DNA from: Pseudoalteromonas rubra
Lineage (GTDB): Bacteria > Pseudomonadota > Gammaproteobacteria > Enterobacterales > Alteromonadaceae
Assembly (NCBI RefSeq): GCF_001482385.1
Contig: NZ_CP013611.1
Coordinates: 3,913,501 to 3,977,500 of the forward strand
Length of the DNA stretch: 64,000 nucleotides
Direction: 5' to 3'
This document shows positions 17,354 through 29,670 of the stretch, piece by piece. The translations under genes were made by a program, and so were the position numbers. Each line of letters opens with the position of its first letter. Position 1 is the stretch's first letter. Under the pieces are notes generated by a model that was given only the letters and a program-made list of their open reading frames with translations, ran no database searches and was not told the origin of the DNA.

Positions 17354-18151
17354 ATGGCTAAATCGAGTAAATACACGTCTAAGCAGCCCAACGAGCAGGG
17401 CCTGATCGAATGGACAGAAGAAGAAAACCAGATCTGGTCTGAGCTGGTTGCCAGACAGCTTGAGTGCATTAAAGGCAAAGCGTGTGATGAGTATCTCGAA
17501 GGCCTGCAAAAAATCAATTTACCTCACGATCGTATTCCGCAGTTGCACGAATTGAATGAGGCACTGGAGCGTGAAACAGGCTGGCAGGTTGCGCCAGTCC
17601 CCGCGTTGATCGACTTTGATGAATTTTTCCGTCTTCTTGCCAATAAACAATTTCCGGTTGCAACTTTTATCCGTAGCCGCGAGGAGTTTGATTATTTGCA
17701 GGAACCGGATATTTTCCACGAAATCTTCGGCCACTGTGCCATGCTGACCAATCCAGCTTTTGCTGAGTTCACACATAAATACGGCCAGTTAGGTTACGCT
17801 GCCGAGAAAAAAGATCGTGTCTATCTGGCTCGTCTTTACTGGTTCACCGTTGAGTTCGGCCTGATGCAAACTGAAGATGGTCTGCGCATTTATGGCGGTG
17901 GGATTTTGTCGAGCCCGGGTGAGACTCAGTATGTTTACAGTGGTGAGCCAGAGATTAACCCGTTAGAAGTACTTGATGTACTGCGTACGCCTTATCGAAT
18001 TGATATTATGCAGCCTTTGTACTACACCATTAACGCCATTGATGATTTGTTTGAGATCTCACAAATGGATATTATGGCGCTTGTACGCAAGGCCAAAGAG
18101 CTGGGCCTGTTTGAGCCTAAGTTCCCACCTAAAAACAAACTAGCAAGTTAA
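17354..18151 (+). CDS. phhA: Phenylalanine 4-hydroxylase
   Basis: A 265-residue monomeric bacterial aromatic amino acid hydroxylase that converts phenylalanine to tyrosine using tetrahydropterin and O2. The iron ligands are His122 and His127 in FHEIFGHCA, with Glu167 in YWFTVEFGL. Other landmarks include the pterin-loop area [16 protein letters not shown] and the C-terminal [11 protein letters not shown] motif. AAGAAGG precedes the ATG. The downstream phhB, 10 bases away, recycles the pterin cofactor, so this is a functional pair. A TyrR-like box lies upstream. Confidence 0.95.
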   Translation: MAKSSKYTSKQPNEQGLIEWTEEENQIWSELVARQLECIKGKACDEYLEGLQKINLPHDRIPQLHELNEALERETGWQVAPVPALIDFDEFFRLLANKQFPVATFIRSREEFDYLQEPDIFHEIFGHCAMLTNPAFAEFTHKYGQLGYAAEKKDRVYLARLYWFTVEFGLMQTEDGLRIYGGGILSSPGETQYVYSGEPEINPLEVLDVLRTPYRIDIMQPLYYTINAIDDLFEISQMDIMALVRKAKELGLFEPKFPPKNKLAS

Positions 18152-18161
18152 GGATTTATTG

Positions 18162-18506
18162 ATGTCTGATTTAAGTGCACAAAAATGTGAAGCGTGTCGT
18201 GCGGATGCGCCTAAAGTGTCAGATGCCGAATTAGCTGAACTGATCAAGCTGATCCCGGATTGGGTGCCAGAAGTACGTGATGGCATTATGCAGCTTGAAC
18301 GTGTTTATAAGTTCAAGAACTTCAAGCAAGCCATTGCATTCACTAACAAAGTGGGTGATATGGCAGAAGATGAAGGTCATCACCCTGGTCTGCTGACCGA
18401 GTGGGGCAAAGTGACAGTAACTTGGTGGAGCCACTCTATCAAAGGTCTGCACAAAAATGACTTCATCTGTGCGGCGAAAACCGATGAGATTTTTGCTGCC
18501 CTATAA
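18162..18506 (+). CDS. phhB: Pterin-4a-carbinolamine dehydratase
   Basis: A 114-residue enzyme that dehydrates the 4a-hydroxytetrahydropterin formed by PhhA. The catalytic motif [21 protein letters not shown] contains the expected His-His pair (73, 74) and a third His (91). The ATG at 18162 has AAGGA upstream; the TTG three bases earlier is not needed. It forms an operon with phhA and is followed by a strong terminator. Confidence 0.95.
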   Translation: MSDLSAQKCEACRADAPKVSDAELAELIKLIPDWVPEVRDGIMQLERVYKFKNFKQAIAFTNKVGDMAEDEGHHPGLLTEWGKVTVTWWSHSIKGLHKNDFICAAKTDEIFAAL

Positions 18507-18523
18507 GGTGTCAGGTAAAAAAG

Positions 18524-18547
18524 AAAAGGCGCGTCAGCGCCTTTTTT
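18524..18547. terminator. Bidirectional intrinsic terminator between phhB and barA
   Basis: AAAAGGCGC (18524-18532), loop GTCA, GCGCCTTTT (18537-18545), then further T residues. The A run on the opposite side makes it able to serve the convergent barA gene as well. Confidence 0.85.
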
Positions 18548-18595
18548 AATGCCTGTAAGGTTGTCGAAGCAAAGCGGACAACTTCTTTACATGTG

Positions 18596-21373
18596 CTAAT
18601 GCGTGAGTGTCGGTCCCGATACTGTTTGTGAATCTCGCTCTAAATGTTCCAGTTCGTCAATCAGCTCCAACAATTCCGGTTCAATGTAATCAAAATCGCG
18701 TGATTGTTTTAATGCCGTTTCCAGCGTTTCGGCCAGGTTCTTGAGCGTGGGAACGCCGGTATAACAGCAGGCGCCATGAAACTTGTGGATCACGGTCAGC
18801 AAAGTCTGGGTGTCTTCCTGTTGTGCGGAGCCATTCAGCTGCTCTAAGGTTTCGGGGACACTCTGCAACAGCATATCCAGCATCTCCAACGCCAGTTCAG
18901 GTTTATTGCCCGCACGTTGCAACGCCAGCTCCCAGTCCAGCAAATGGCTTTCAAATGGGGCAATGCTGGCAACCTGAGGTTGTTGCGTTTTTTGTTTTTC
19001 CGGTGGCAGAGAAGGGCTGTGATCACAAATGATCTGACGTAACATATCTTCGTCTATGGGCTTTGTCATATAGCCGTTAAAGCCGTCTTTGATCAATTGC
19101 TCTTTCTCACCGGTCAACGCATGGGCCGTTACTGCAATGATCGGGGTATCGTCATTCAGTGATGATTCTTTGATTGTTCTGCATGCGGTGATGCCATCCA
19201 TAATCGGCATCTGAATATCCATAAAGATCAGGTCATACTTTTGTGATTTACATAAGCTCACGGCCTGCGCGCCGTTGTGGGCGGTGTCTATGGTGTCTAC
19301 TTGTTCTTCCAGCAAAGTATAAAGTAGTTTTAAATTGGCATCATTGTCATCGGCTATCATGACTTTGAGCGGTAAGTGCGCCAAGTCTGTATCGTCAATC
19401 GACACACTGGGGTGATCTAAGCGATAGGGTGCTGCGAGCATATCGCACAGTTTACGGTGATGCATGGGCTTGCTGATACAGGCGTCTGCACCACTACCAA
19501 TTAACGATTCGCGCATGTTGTGAGAGATGGTATTCACCATCAGGTACAGGTAATCCGCCATCTCTCTGGCCTGGGTAATATAGGCTTTTACGGTTTGCAT
19601 ATCGTCTACCGCTGCCATATTGCCGATCAGGCAGATGTCATACCTAAACTCTTGCTCTAATGCGGCGAAGAAAGTGTCTTCATTTTTACAGCAAGAGACC
19701 TGCATTGCCCAGTCTTCTAACTGAGCCTGAACGGCATTACGGGTGTGCTCTTGCGGTTCAAAATACAACACGCGTTTATTCTCTAGCGGTTTAGTCGGCA
19801 GGTCGTCGTCGAACAAGCGGCTTGGCAGATTAAAAATAGCATTAAAGGTAAAGCAGGAGCCATTGCCCGGGGCAGAGTTCAGCGTGATGCGACCACTCAT
19901 GGCTTCAACAATGTGTTTGGTGATGATTAAGCCAAGCCCCGTGCCGCCGAACTTACGGGTAATACTGGAGTCGGCTTGCGCAAACGGGGTAAAGAGCGTG
20001 TCCTGTTTTTCCTGAGCAATGCCCAGACCCGTATCACTGACAGAGATCAGGAGCGATGTCTGACTATCTCCTTTGAGGCGGTGGCTGATGTCGACTTTGA
20101 CTGAGCCTTTTTCGGTAAATTTAACGGCATTGCTGATCAGGTTGATCAGCACTTGCTTAAAGCGAGTAGGGTCGCCGACCAGGTTGTCCGGTACCTGGCG
20201 ATTAATGGCAATCGACAGTTCCAATTGCTTTTCGTAGGCACTGGGTGCGAGCAGCGTCATGACCTCATTGACTGCATCCCTGAGCTGGAATTGGATACTT
20301 TCCAGCTCCATCGCGCCGGCTTCGAGTTTAGAGAAATCCAGAATGTCACTGATGATGGTCAACAAGCTGTTGGCAGACAACTCTATGGTATCCAGATAGT
20401 CTTTTTGATGTTTGTTGAGCGGGGTTTTATACAGTTGGCGGGTAAAGCCGATAACGCCGTTAAGCGGGGTTCTTAATTCATGACTCATTTTGGCCAGGAA
20501 GTCTGATTTAACCCGATTGGCAACCTGTGCTTCTTTTTTAGCAATGTTCAGCTGAATGTTTTGAGTTTCATACTGCTCCAGGGTTTCCCGGTAATCGCAG
20601 GTCGCCTGATCTATGTGCTTTTGCATCTCATCGCGTTGGAGCACCATTTTTTCACTGATGGTGATCAGCCCTTCGCGGAGCAAGTCAAACTCGCCCTGCA
20701 TCGGCTGCTCCACACCGATTTTGGTTTTGCCTTCAAGGAGCTTATCTGTGGCCAGGAGTAAATGGGACAGAGGCGTTGAAAACATCCGGCTCAGTCGGGT
20801 CGAGACAAAGGCACTGAGCAACAAGGCCACCATAATGATGGCGCCACTGAACAGCAAGGCCTGTTGCTGGCCAATGATGGCCTGATCTTTACTGAGCTCT
20901 ATCATCAGCACGGCGGTGGTGCGGGTGTGGGCATTTTGCCAGTCGGAGGCAGGCTGTTGCTGTAGCTTCACCGGCGCAAAAATAATATACCTGTTGAGAT
21001 ACTGGACAATTTCGGTCGCATGTAACTCAGTCACATTGCCACGATAATGCAGTTGATTAAAATCATTGTGATAGTTACTGGTCAAAAGCAATTGATTGTC
21101 TTCATTGAACAGCGCGATGCTATTGACGAAGTTGCCATGCTGATTGTGCGTAGTGGTGATCACCCGATGCAGTCTGGCTTTATCTTTGTCGGCCAGCGGT
21201 TGCTCTACGGTCATTGCCAGGGTATTGGCCAGGCTGGTGCCCTGTTGCTTGAGGATTTGTTCAAGCTCAACGTAACGATTTATAGTAAAATAGCCGCCAA
21301 GTACCAGGCCGATTAACACCGTTGGGATCAGGGTCAACACTAATACGCTGTCGCGCAAACTCAATTTAGACAT
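18596..21373 (-). CDS. barA: BarA-type hybrid sensor histidine kinase
   Basis: A 925-residue tripartite sensor, close to the E. coli length (918). An N-terminal membrane helix (about 9-31), a periplasmic sensor region and a second helix (about 175-197) are followed by a HAMP domain, a HisKA domain (phospho-His in SHELRTPLNG near 297) and a HATPase domain (N, G1, G2 boxes up to GGTGLGL). A degenerate receiver-like domain comes next, then a true receiver with Asp in FMDIQMPIMDG (about 715) and a C-terminal Hpt domain (HKFHGAC). In the known pathway it phosphorylates UvrY/GacA and so controls CsrA-sequestering small RNAs. It is divergent from rlmD, as in Vibrio and Shewanella. Confidence 0.93.
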   Translation of the reverse strand: MSKLSLRDSVLVLTLIPTVLIGLVLGGYFTINRYVELEQILKQQGTSLANTLAMTVEQPLADKDKARLHRVITTTHNQHGNFVNSIALFNEDNQLLLTSNYHNDFNQLHYRGNVTELHATEIVQYLNRYIIFAPVKLQQQPASDWQNAHTRTTAVLMIELSKDQAIIGQQQALLFSGAIIMVALLLSAFVSTRLSRMFSTPLSHLLLATDKLLEGKTKIGVEQPMQGEFDLLREGLITISEKMVLQRDEMQKHIDQATCDYRETLEQYETQNIQLNIAKKEAQVANRVKSDFLAKMSHELRTPLNGVIGFTRQLYKTPLNKHQKDYLDTIELSANSLLTIISDILDFSKLEAGAMELESIQFQLRDAVNEVMTLLAPSAYEKQLELSIAINRQVPDNLVGDPTRFKQVLINLISNAVKFTEKGSVKVDISHRLKGDSQTSLLISVSDTGLGIAQEKQDTLFTPFAQADSSITRKFGGTGLGLIITKHIVEAMSGRITLNSAPGNGSCFTFNAIFNLPSRLFDDDLPTKPLENKRVLYFEPQEHTRNAVQAQLEDWAMQVSCCKNEDTFFAALEQEFRYDICLIGNMAAVDDMQTVKAYITQAREMADYLYLMVNTISHNMRESLIGSGADACISKPMHHRKLCDMLAAPYRLDHPSVSIDDTDLAHLPLKVMIADDNDANLKLLYTLLEEQVDTIDTAHNGAQAVSLCKSQKYDLIFMDIQMPIMDGITACRTIKESSLNDDTPIIAVTAHALTGEKEQLIKDGFNGYMTKPIDEDMLRQIICDHSPSLPPEKQKTQQPQVASIAPFESHLLDWELALQRAGNKPELALEMLDMLLQSVPETLEQLNGSAQQEDTQTLLTVIHKFHGACCYTGVPTLKNLAETLETALKQSRDFDYIEPELLELIDELEHLERDSQTVSGPTLTH

Positions 21374-21455
21374 AAATTGGATGTAAAACAGTAAGTAGTC
21401 TGAGTCCTAGAGTATCGAGTTAACGGGTGTTTAGCAATCTTATAGGGGCGGCAAT

Positions 21456-22781
21456 ATGGCACAAATATTTCGTGCTGGAAAATCTTCTAAACAACGTAGT
21501 AAGCAAGTCGAGACAGTTGAGCTACAAATCGACTCGTTAGATCACCAGGGGCGAGGTGTATGCAGACACCAGGGTAAAGTTGGCTTTGTCGATGGCGCAT
21601 TGAGCTCAGAGCGGGTTAAAGCGCGCATTCATACCCACAAAAGTCGTGTTTTCGAAGCGCGTACCGTCAAAGTCCTTGCGCCAAGTGAGCAGCGGGTTAC
21701 GCCATTTTGTGAGTACTATCAACAATGTGGTGGCTGCTCGTTACAACACCTGGATGCCAGCGCGCAGCTGGTACACAAGCAGCAGGCAGTGAGTGCTTTG
21801 TTTGACAAATTTGCTGGTGCAACAGAATTGCCCTGGATGCCACCTTTGACAGGTCTGACGCGACATTATCGTCGTGCAGCGCGCATTGCCTGTATTTATG
21901 ACAAACAAAGCGGTCTGGTTAAATTGGGCTTTCGGGCTGCAGGGTCAAAGAAGATCATCGAAATTGACCACTGTGTGGTGATGGTCGATGCCTTTGCAGG
22001 TGGCTTTGATGCGTTACGGCAGGTACTTAATAGTCATCCGGAGCTGCGCAGCGTCAGCCATATCCAGCTGTGTGCGGCCGACAATGGCGCATTCGTGCTG
22101 TTTCGTCATACTCGCGCAGTCAGTGATAAGGCGAAAGAGCATGTAGCTGAGTATCTGGCGGTGCATAACTGGCAGCTTATCTGGGATGATGGCAAGAGTG
22201 ATCCGAGTTATGAAGTTCTGCCTGCTTATAAAAGTGCCGGCGTGACGTTTGAATTTAAACTCAATAACTTTATTCAGGTTAACCGGGACATTAACGAGTT
22301 GATGCTAAAACAGGCACTGGACTGGCTGGCTTTGAGCGGCCAGGAGCGTCTGTTGGATCTGTTTTGTGGAATCGGTAACTTCTCGTTACTGCTGGCAAAA
22401 CAAGCAAACGAAGTGGTTGCCGTCGAAGGCGTTGCTGAGTCGGTTGCAATGGCACGACAAAATGCGCACACTAACCATATCGACACAGTCACTTTTCATC
22501 AGTTTGACCTGACTCAGCCACTGACAGAAGCAACTTGGTTTCATCAAGCGCTGGACGTGCTGGTGCTAGACCCCTCACGCACGGGGGCTTATGAAGTGTT
22601 ACGCCAGTTGCCGTTGACGCAATTTAAACAGGTTTTGTATGTGTCCTGCGATCCGGTGACTATGGCCAGAGATGCAGCACTGCTGCTGGAAGCAGGCTTT
22701 GTGGTCGATAAAATAGGCTTAATGAATATGTTCCCACATACAGGACATATAGAAACCATGGCGTTGTTCCAAAGGAGGTAG
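21456..22781 (+). CDS. rlmD: 23S rRNA (uracil-1939-C5)-methyltransferase RlmD
   Basis: A 441-residue SAM-dependent methyltransferase (old name RumA). An N-terminal TRAM domain (about 20-75) precedes the iron-sulfur cluster cysteines (Cys85, Cys91 and Cys94 in CEYYQQCGGC, plus one near 174). A Rossmann domain follows with the SAM motif DLFCGIGNFSL and the catalytic cysteine in YVSCDPVTMARD. The order rlmD-relA-mazG-pyrG-eno is conserved in gammaproteobacteria. relA begins 4 bases after its stop, behind a strong AAAGGAGG site at the rlmD 3' end. Confidence 0.94.
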   Translation: MAQIFRAGKSSKQRSKQVETVELQIDSLDHQGRGVCRHQGKVGFVDGALSSERVKARIHTHKSRVFEARTVKVLAPSEQRVTPFCEYYQQCGGCSLQHLDASAQLVHKQQAVSALFDKFAGATELPWMPPLTGLTRHYRRAARIACIYDKQSGLVKLGFRAAGSKKIIEIDHCVVMVDAFAGGFDALRQVLNSHPELRSVSHIQLCAADNGAFVLFRHTRAVSDKAKEHVAEYLAVHNWQLIWDDGKSDPSYEVLPAYKSAGVTFEFKLNNFIQVNRDINELMLKQALDWLALSGQERLLDLFCGIGNFSLLLAKQANEVVAVEGVAESVAMARQNAHTNHIDTVTFHQFDLTQPLTEATWFHQALDVLVLDPSRTGAYEVLRQLPLTQFKQVLYVSCDPVTMARDAALLLEAGFVVDKIGLMNMFPHTGHIETMALFQRR

Positions 22782-22785
22782 TCAT

Positions 22786-24942
22786 ATGGTTGCGACTCGC
22801 CAGTCTCATCAATCCGGTTTGCCGGCTGATTTTCATGCCCGGCTTGCGTTACTGAATTTAGCGCAGGAAAAACGAGACCGCCTGGATCAGGTCTATGCCT
22901 TGTGTCCGCAGGATGATTCGACTATTACTCTGGCCAAAGCCATTGAAATGGTTGAGATTCTGGCAGAGCTGAATTTTGATTCAGAGTCGCTGGCCGGGGC
23001 ATTTTTGACCCCCTATTTTCTGTCGGGGCAAGTTGAACTTGATGCCATTGAGCAGGCACAGGGTGAAAATGTCGCCTTGTTGCTTAAAGGCGTTGAACAA
23101 ATGGCGTCGATCAGTACTTTGGCACACCAGGGGAAGGGCAGCCTGCAAATCGACAAAATTCGTCGCATGTTATTGGCCATGGTGGAAGATGTGCGTGCTG
23201 TGGTGATCAAACTGGCCGAGCAGATCTGCTACCTGCGCGCCGTAAAAAATGCTTCTGAAGAAGAACGTGTGGTGGCCGCAAAAGCCACGGCTAATATCTT
23301 TGCGCCGTTGGCAAACCGGTTGGGGATCGGGCAACTAAAATGGGAGCTCGAAGATCTCTCGTTTCGCTATTTGCATCCAACAACCTATAAAAACATTGCC
23401 AAGCAGCTGTCAGACAAACGTCTTGACCGCGAAGCCTACATGGCTAGCATGGTGGAGTTGGTTCAGAGTAAGCTCAAAGACGCTGGGATAGAGGCAGAAG
23501 TGTACGGCCGTCCTAAGCATATTTACAGCATCTACAAGAAAATGATGCAAAAGAATTATGAGTTTGATCAGCTGTTTGATATCCGTGCCATGCGAGTGGT
23601 GGTCAATGAAATTCAGGATTGCTATGGTGCGCTGGGGATAGTGCATACCAATTGGCGACATCTGCACAAAGAGTTTGATGACTATGTCGCCACTCCTAAA
23701 CAGAATGGTTATCAGTCAATACACACGGTGGTTTTCGGCCCTGAGGGTAAAACCGTTGAGATCCAGATCCGTACCCAGGCCATGCATCAGGATGCAGAGC
23801 TGGGGGTTGCAGCGCACTGGATGTACAAAGAAGGTGCTTTGCCGGGTCGTGGCTCGGGGTACGAGCAAAAGATCAGCTGGCTGAGAAAACTGCTGCAATG
23901 GCAAGAAGAAGTGGTTGATGGCAGTGAACTGGCTGAGGAGTTAAAAAACCAGGTTGTGGAAGACAGAGTGTATGTCTTTACTCCCAAAGGCGATATTTTT
24001 GATCTGCCACTGGGTGCTACGCCACTGGATTTTGCTTACTATATTCATTCCAATGTCGGGCATCGCTGCATTGGGGCCAAGGTATTTGGTAAAATCGTGC
24101 CGTTTACCCATAAGTTATCGACAGGCGATCAGGTTGAGATACTGACCCAGAAAAACCCCTCACCAAGCCGGGATTGGCTCAGTCCGTCTCTGGGGTATGT
24201 GCACTCATCCAGAGCGCGCAGTAAGATACATCACTGGTTTAAGCAACAAGACAGAGACAAAAACCTCCAGGCTGGTAAAGAGATCCTGGATGGTCATCTG
24301 CAAAAGCTGGATTTGACTTATAAAGATCTGGATTCAGCCATTGAACGGTTTAATTTTAAAGAGCTCGACGATTTAATGGTGGCCATTGGCGCCGGTGATA
24401 TTCGCATTAATCAATTCCTGAATTACGTGCAGGACAAACCCGAGCCGATGCCAAAGCTCAAAATGAGCGCGCCGAAGAAACACAAAGGCGATAGCAATGG
24501 CATTGTGGTGGAGGGCGTTGGTAACTTGATGAGCCATGTTGCCAAATGCTGTCAACCCGTGCCCGGTGATGAAATCGTGGGTTATATTACTCAGGGTCGG
24601 GGCATTGCGGTGCATCGCGCCGACTGTGACTCTTTTGCCCATATTTGTGAGCAGCATCCCGAGCGGGAAATTGCCGTTAGCTGGGCAGACGAAGTCCGTT
24701 CCAGTTATGCCGTCACCTTACATATTGAGGCCAATGATCGACATGGCCTGATCCGCGACATCAGCTCGGTACTGGCTAACGAAAAACTCAATGTGATGAA
24801 TATGAACGTCAATACCCTGGATGACAAAGATGTTGCGATTTTCACGATGAAACTGGAAGTTGGCGATCTGGGAGCAATGAATCGCTTACTCACTAAGTTG
24901 ATGCAAATTGAGGGCGTGTTTGAAGCTAGGAGACAACACTGA
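22786..24942 (+). CDS. relA: GTP pyrophosphokinase RelA, (p)ppGpp synthetase I
   Basis: A 718-residue long RSH protein that makes (p)ppGpp on stalled ribosomes. In order it has a degenerate HD region without the intact HD pair (about 50-200), the synthetase domain (about 235-350, with GRPKHIYSIYKKM and FDIRAMRVVV), a TGS domain (about 395-460), a helical and zinc-finger region (VAKCCQPVPGDEI near 585) and a C-terminal ACT/RRM domain. Loss of the HD motif and the position after rlmD identify RelA rather than the bifunctional SpoT. It is only 2 bases before mazG. Confidence 0.95.
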   Translation: MVATRQSHQSGLPADFHARLALLNLAQEKRDRLDQVYALCPQDDSTITLAKAIEMVEILAELNFDSESLAGAFLTPYFLSGQVELDAIEQAQGENVALLLKGVEQMASISTLAHQGKGSLQIDKIRRMLLAMVEDVRAVVIKLAEQICYLRAVKNASEEERVVAAKATANIFAPLANRLGIGQLKWELEDLSFRYLHPTTYKNIAKQLSDKRLDREAYMASMVELVQSKLKDAGIEAEVYGRPKHIYSIYKKMMQKNYEFDQLFDIRAMRVVVNEIQDCYGALGIVHTNWRHLHKEFDDYVATPKQNGYQSIHTVVFGPEGKTVEIQIRTQAMHQDAELGVAAHWMYKEGALPGRGSGYEQKISWLRKLLQWQEEVVDGSELAEELKNQVVEDRVYVFTPKGDIFDLPLGATPLDFAYYIHSNVGHRCIGAKVFGKIVPFTHKLSTGDQVEILTQKNPSPSRDWLSPSLGYVHSSRARSKIHHWFKQQDRDKNLQAGKEILDGHLQKLDLTYKDLDSAIERFNFKELDDLMVAIGAGDIRINQFLNYVQDKPEPMPKLKMSAPKKHKGDSNGIVVEGVGNLMSHVAKCCQPVPGDEIVGYITQGRGIAVHRADCDSFAHICEQHPEREIAVSWADEVRSSYAVTLHIEANDRHGLIRDISSVLANEKLNVMNMNVNTLDDKDVAIFTMKLEVGDLGAMNRLLTKLMQIEGVFEARRQH

Positions 24943-24944
24943 GT

Positions 24945-25745
24945 ATGAGTGCCTCGTTACAGCAGTTACTGGATATTATGACGACCCTGCGCGACCCACA
25001 AAAGGGCTGCGCCTGGGACCAACAACAGACCTTCGAAAGCATAGTGCCACATACGCTGGAAGAGGCCTACGAAGTGGCTGATAGCATAGAAAAGCAAGAC
25101 TTTTCCGGGCTTAAAGATGAGCTGGGTGATTTACTGTTTCAGGTGATATTTTATGCCCAGTTAGGCAAAGAAGCCGGCTTGTTTGAGTTTGAAGACATAG
25201 TGAAGGGACTGAACGAAAAGCTGATACGCCGTCACCCGCATGTTTTTGACACTCCGGATGCGTCATTGAGTGACGTCGAATTACAAGCGCAGTGGCAGGC
25301 TATTAAAGACACTGAACGTGGTGCTCAGTCTGCACGCTTTGGGGACGATGTGCCGCTGAACCTGCCCGCCTTGTCACGGGCGGCGAAAATTCAAAAGCGC
25401 GCGGCTTCTTTGGGGTTCGACTGGCCCACATATCAGGGGGCCCTGGATAAAGTGGCTGAAGAGGTCACTGAGGTGAATGAAGCACTGAGTCAGGACCCTC
25501 TTTCTGAACACAGTGCTGAGGAGCTGGGAGATTTGTTGTTTGCCACCGTGAATGTTGTGCGTCATGTAAAACGTGATCCGGAACAGCTACTGCGTCGCGC
25601 GAGTGACAAATTTATTGGTCGTTTTAGCACCATTGAAGGCATTCTGGCAGAACAGCAGATCGCCTTATCTGACGCCAGTTTGGCGCAAATGGATGATGCC
25701 TGGGAAGAGGTCAAGCGACGTCAGCGTTCAGGTGAGAATAATTAA
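24945..25745 (+). CDS. mazG: Nucleoside triphosphate pyrophosphohydrolase MazG
   Basis: A 266-residue two-domain MazG that hydrolyses (d)NTPs to monophosphates. Each half carries the metal-binding pattern: EEAYEVADSIE with DELGDLLFQ in the first, and EEVTEVNEALS with EELGDLLFA in the second. In E. coli it lowers ppGpp during starvation, which fits coupling to relA. The ATG lies 2 bases after the relA stop, with AGGAG upstream. Confidence 0.94.
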   Translation: MSASLQQLLDIMTTLRDPQKGCAWDQQQTFESIVPHTLEEAYEVADSIEKQDFSGLKDELGDLLFQVIFYAQLGKEAGLFEFEDIVKGLNEKLIRRHPHVFDTPDASLSDVELQAQWQAIKDTERGAQSARFGDDVPLNLPALSRAAKIQKRAASLGFDWPTYQGALDKVAEEVTEVNEALSQDPLSEHSAEELGDLLFATVNVVRHVKRDPEQLLRRASDKFIGRFSTIEGILAEQQIALSDASLAQMDDAWEEVKRRQRSGENN

Positions 25746-25782
25746 AGGGGGTGATTTTTCGCTGGATTGCCCCTAGCGTTTT

Positions 25783-25791
25783 TGCTATACT
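25783..25791 (+). promoter_or_regulatory. Candidate extended -10 promoter of pyrG
   Basis: TGCTATACT (25783-25791) is a good extended -10 element 57 bases before the pyrG ATG. No convincing -35 at normal spacing is seen. Confidence 0.4.
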
Positions 25792-25833
25792 ATTGCCCCG
25801 TCTTGATTCTTATTTAAATTCCATTTTTCCTGA

Positions 25834-27483
<1,650 letters not shown>

Positions 27484-27490
27484 TAATAGA

Positions 27491-27518
27491 AAGCCGTGCC
27501 TTAGTGCACGGCTTTTTT
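27491..27518 (+). terminator. Intrinsic terminator of pyrG
   Basis: AAGCCGTGC (27491-27499), loop CTTAGT, GCACGGCTT (27506-27514) and a run of six T residues starting within the stem. Confidence 0.92.
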
Positions 27519-27545
27519 AATTACCGAATGCGTTAAGTAAACCAG

Positions 27546-28961
<1,416 letters not shown>

Positions 28962-28980
28962 TTTATATTCATTGACTGAA

Positions 28981-29011
28981 AAAGCCGCGCTTATTTAAGC
29001 GCGGCTTTTTT
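28981..29011 (+). terminator. Intrinsic terminator of eno
   Basis: AAAGCCGCGCTT (28981-28992), loop ATTT, AAGCGCGGCTTT (28997-29008), then further T residues. A 12-bp stem. Confidence 0.93.
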
Positions 29012-29226
29012 ATTGGGACAATATAGAATGCATGCTGAATACCCATAATAAAATTAAAAATTATTTACCTTATCGGGGTAATCACCTAGAATACCTATTT
29101 TAGGTTCTGTCTGCTTGGTTTTAAAGTACCAATTGTCTACCCATAATAACCTCTTTTGAATTTCAAATAGGCAACGCTGAGCGGACGTTGAATGCTTTTT
29201 TATATGGAAAATGCTGGAATAATGAT

Positions 29227-29592
29227 ATGAAAAAAATGTTTGGGTTATTGTTCTTGGCTGTTTCTTTAAATGCCACAGCTGGTAAAGCAACTTGTCGCGC
29301 TAAAGTCACTGATGTGCAGTTAAACACAGCTAATCGTCTGATAGCTTCTTTTGTTGGTGTGAGTGATCAATATACAAAGCCTATGACTGTTAAGAATTCA
29401 GGACTTTGTACGCTCAATGGGAATGCAAGTGAGTATTGCCAGGCATTATACAGTGCTATGCTAGTTGCGCTGACTACCCAAAACGAAGTCACAATGTGGT
29501 TTAAAAATACAGATGTAGATCAAGAATGTCCAAGTGGCAACTATCAATCTCTGGATAAAAAAGGGCTATATAATTTTAGATTACAGCGCTAG
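29227..29592 (+). CDS. Small secreted protein of unknown function
   Basis: A 121-residue protein I do not recognise. The ATG at 29227 gives a clean signal peptide (MKKMFGLLFLAVSLNATA, then G). The mature part of about 100 residues has four cysteines (in ATCRA, GLCTL, EYCQA and QECPS), suggesting two periplasmic disulfides. An upstream in-frame ATG at 29188 adds 13 residues that spoil the signal peptide. It stands alone between the eno terminator and convergent mutH in an AT-rich interval. Similar small Cys-containing secreted proteins occur singly in marine gammaproteobacteria, but no function can be assigned. Confidence 0.7.
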   Translation: MKKMFGLLFLAVSLNATAGKATCRAKVTDVQLNTANRLIASFVGVSDQYTKPMTVKNSGLCTLNGNASEYCQALYSAMLVALTTQNEVTMWFKNTDVDQECPSGNYQSLDKKGLYNFRLQR

Positions 29593-29670
29593 TGCAAAGT
29601 ATGAAGTGTAATATACGAGAGGGTTGCAATATTAGCTTTGCATTTGTGAAGGGCAGTCATGGCGGGATCG

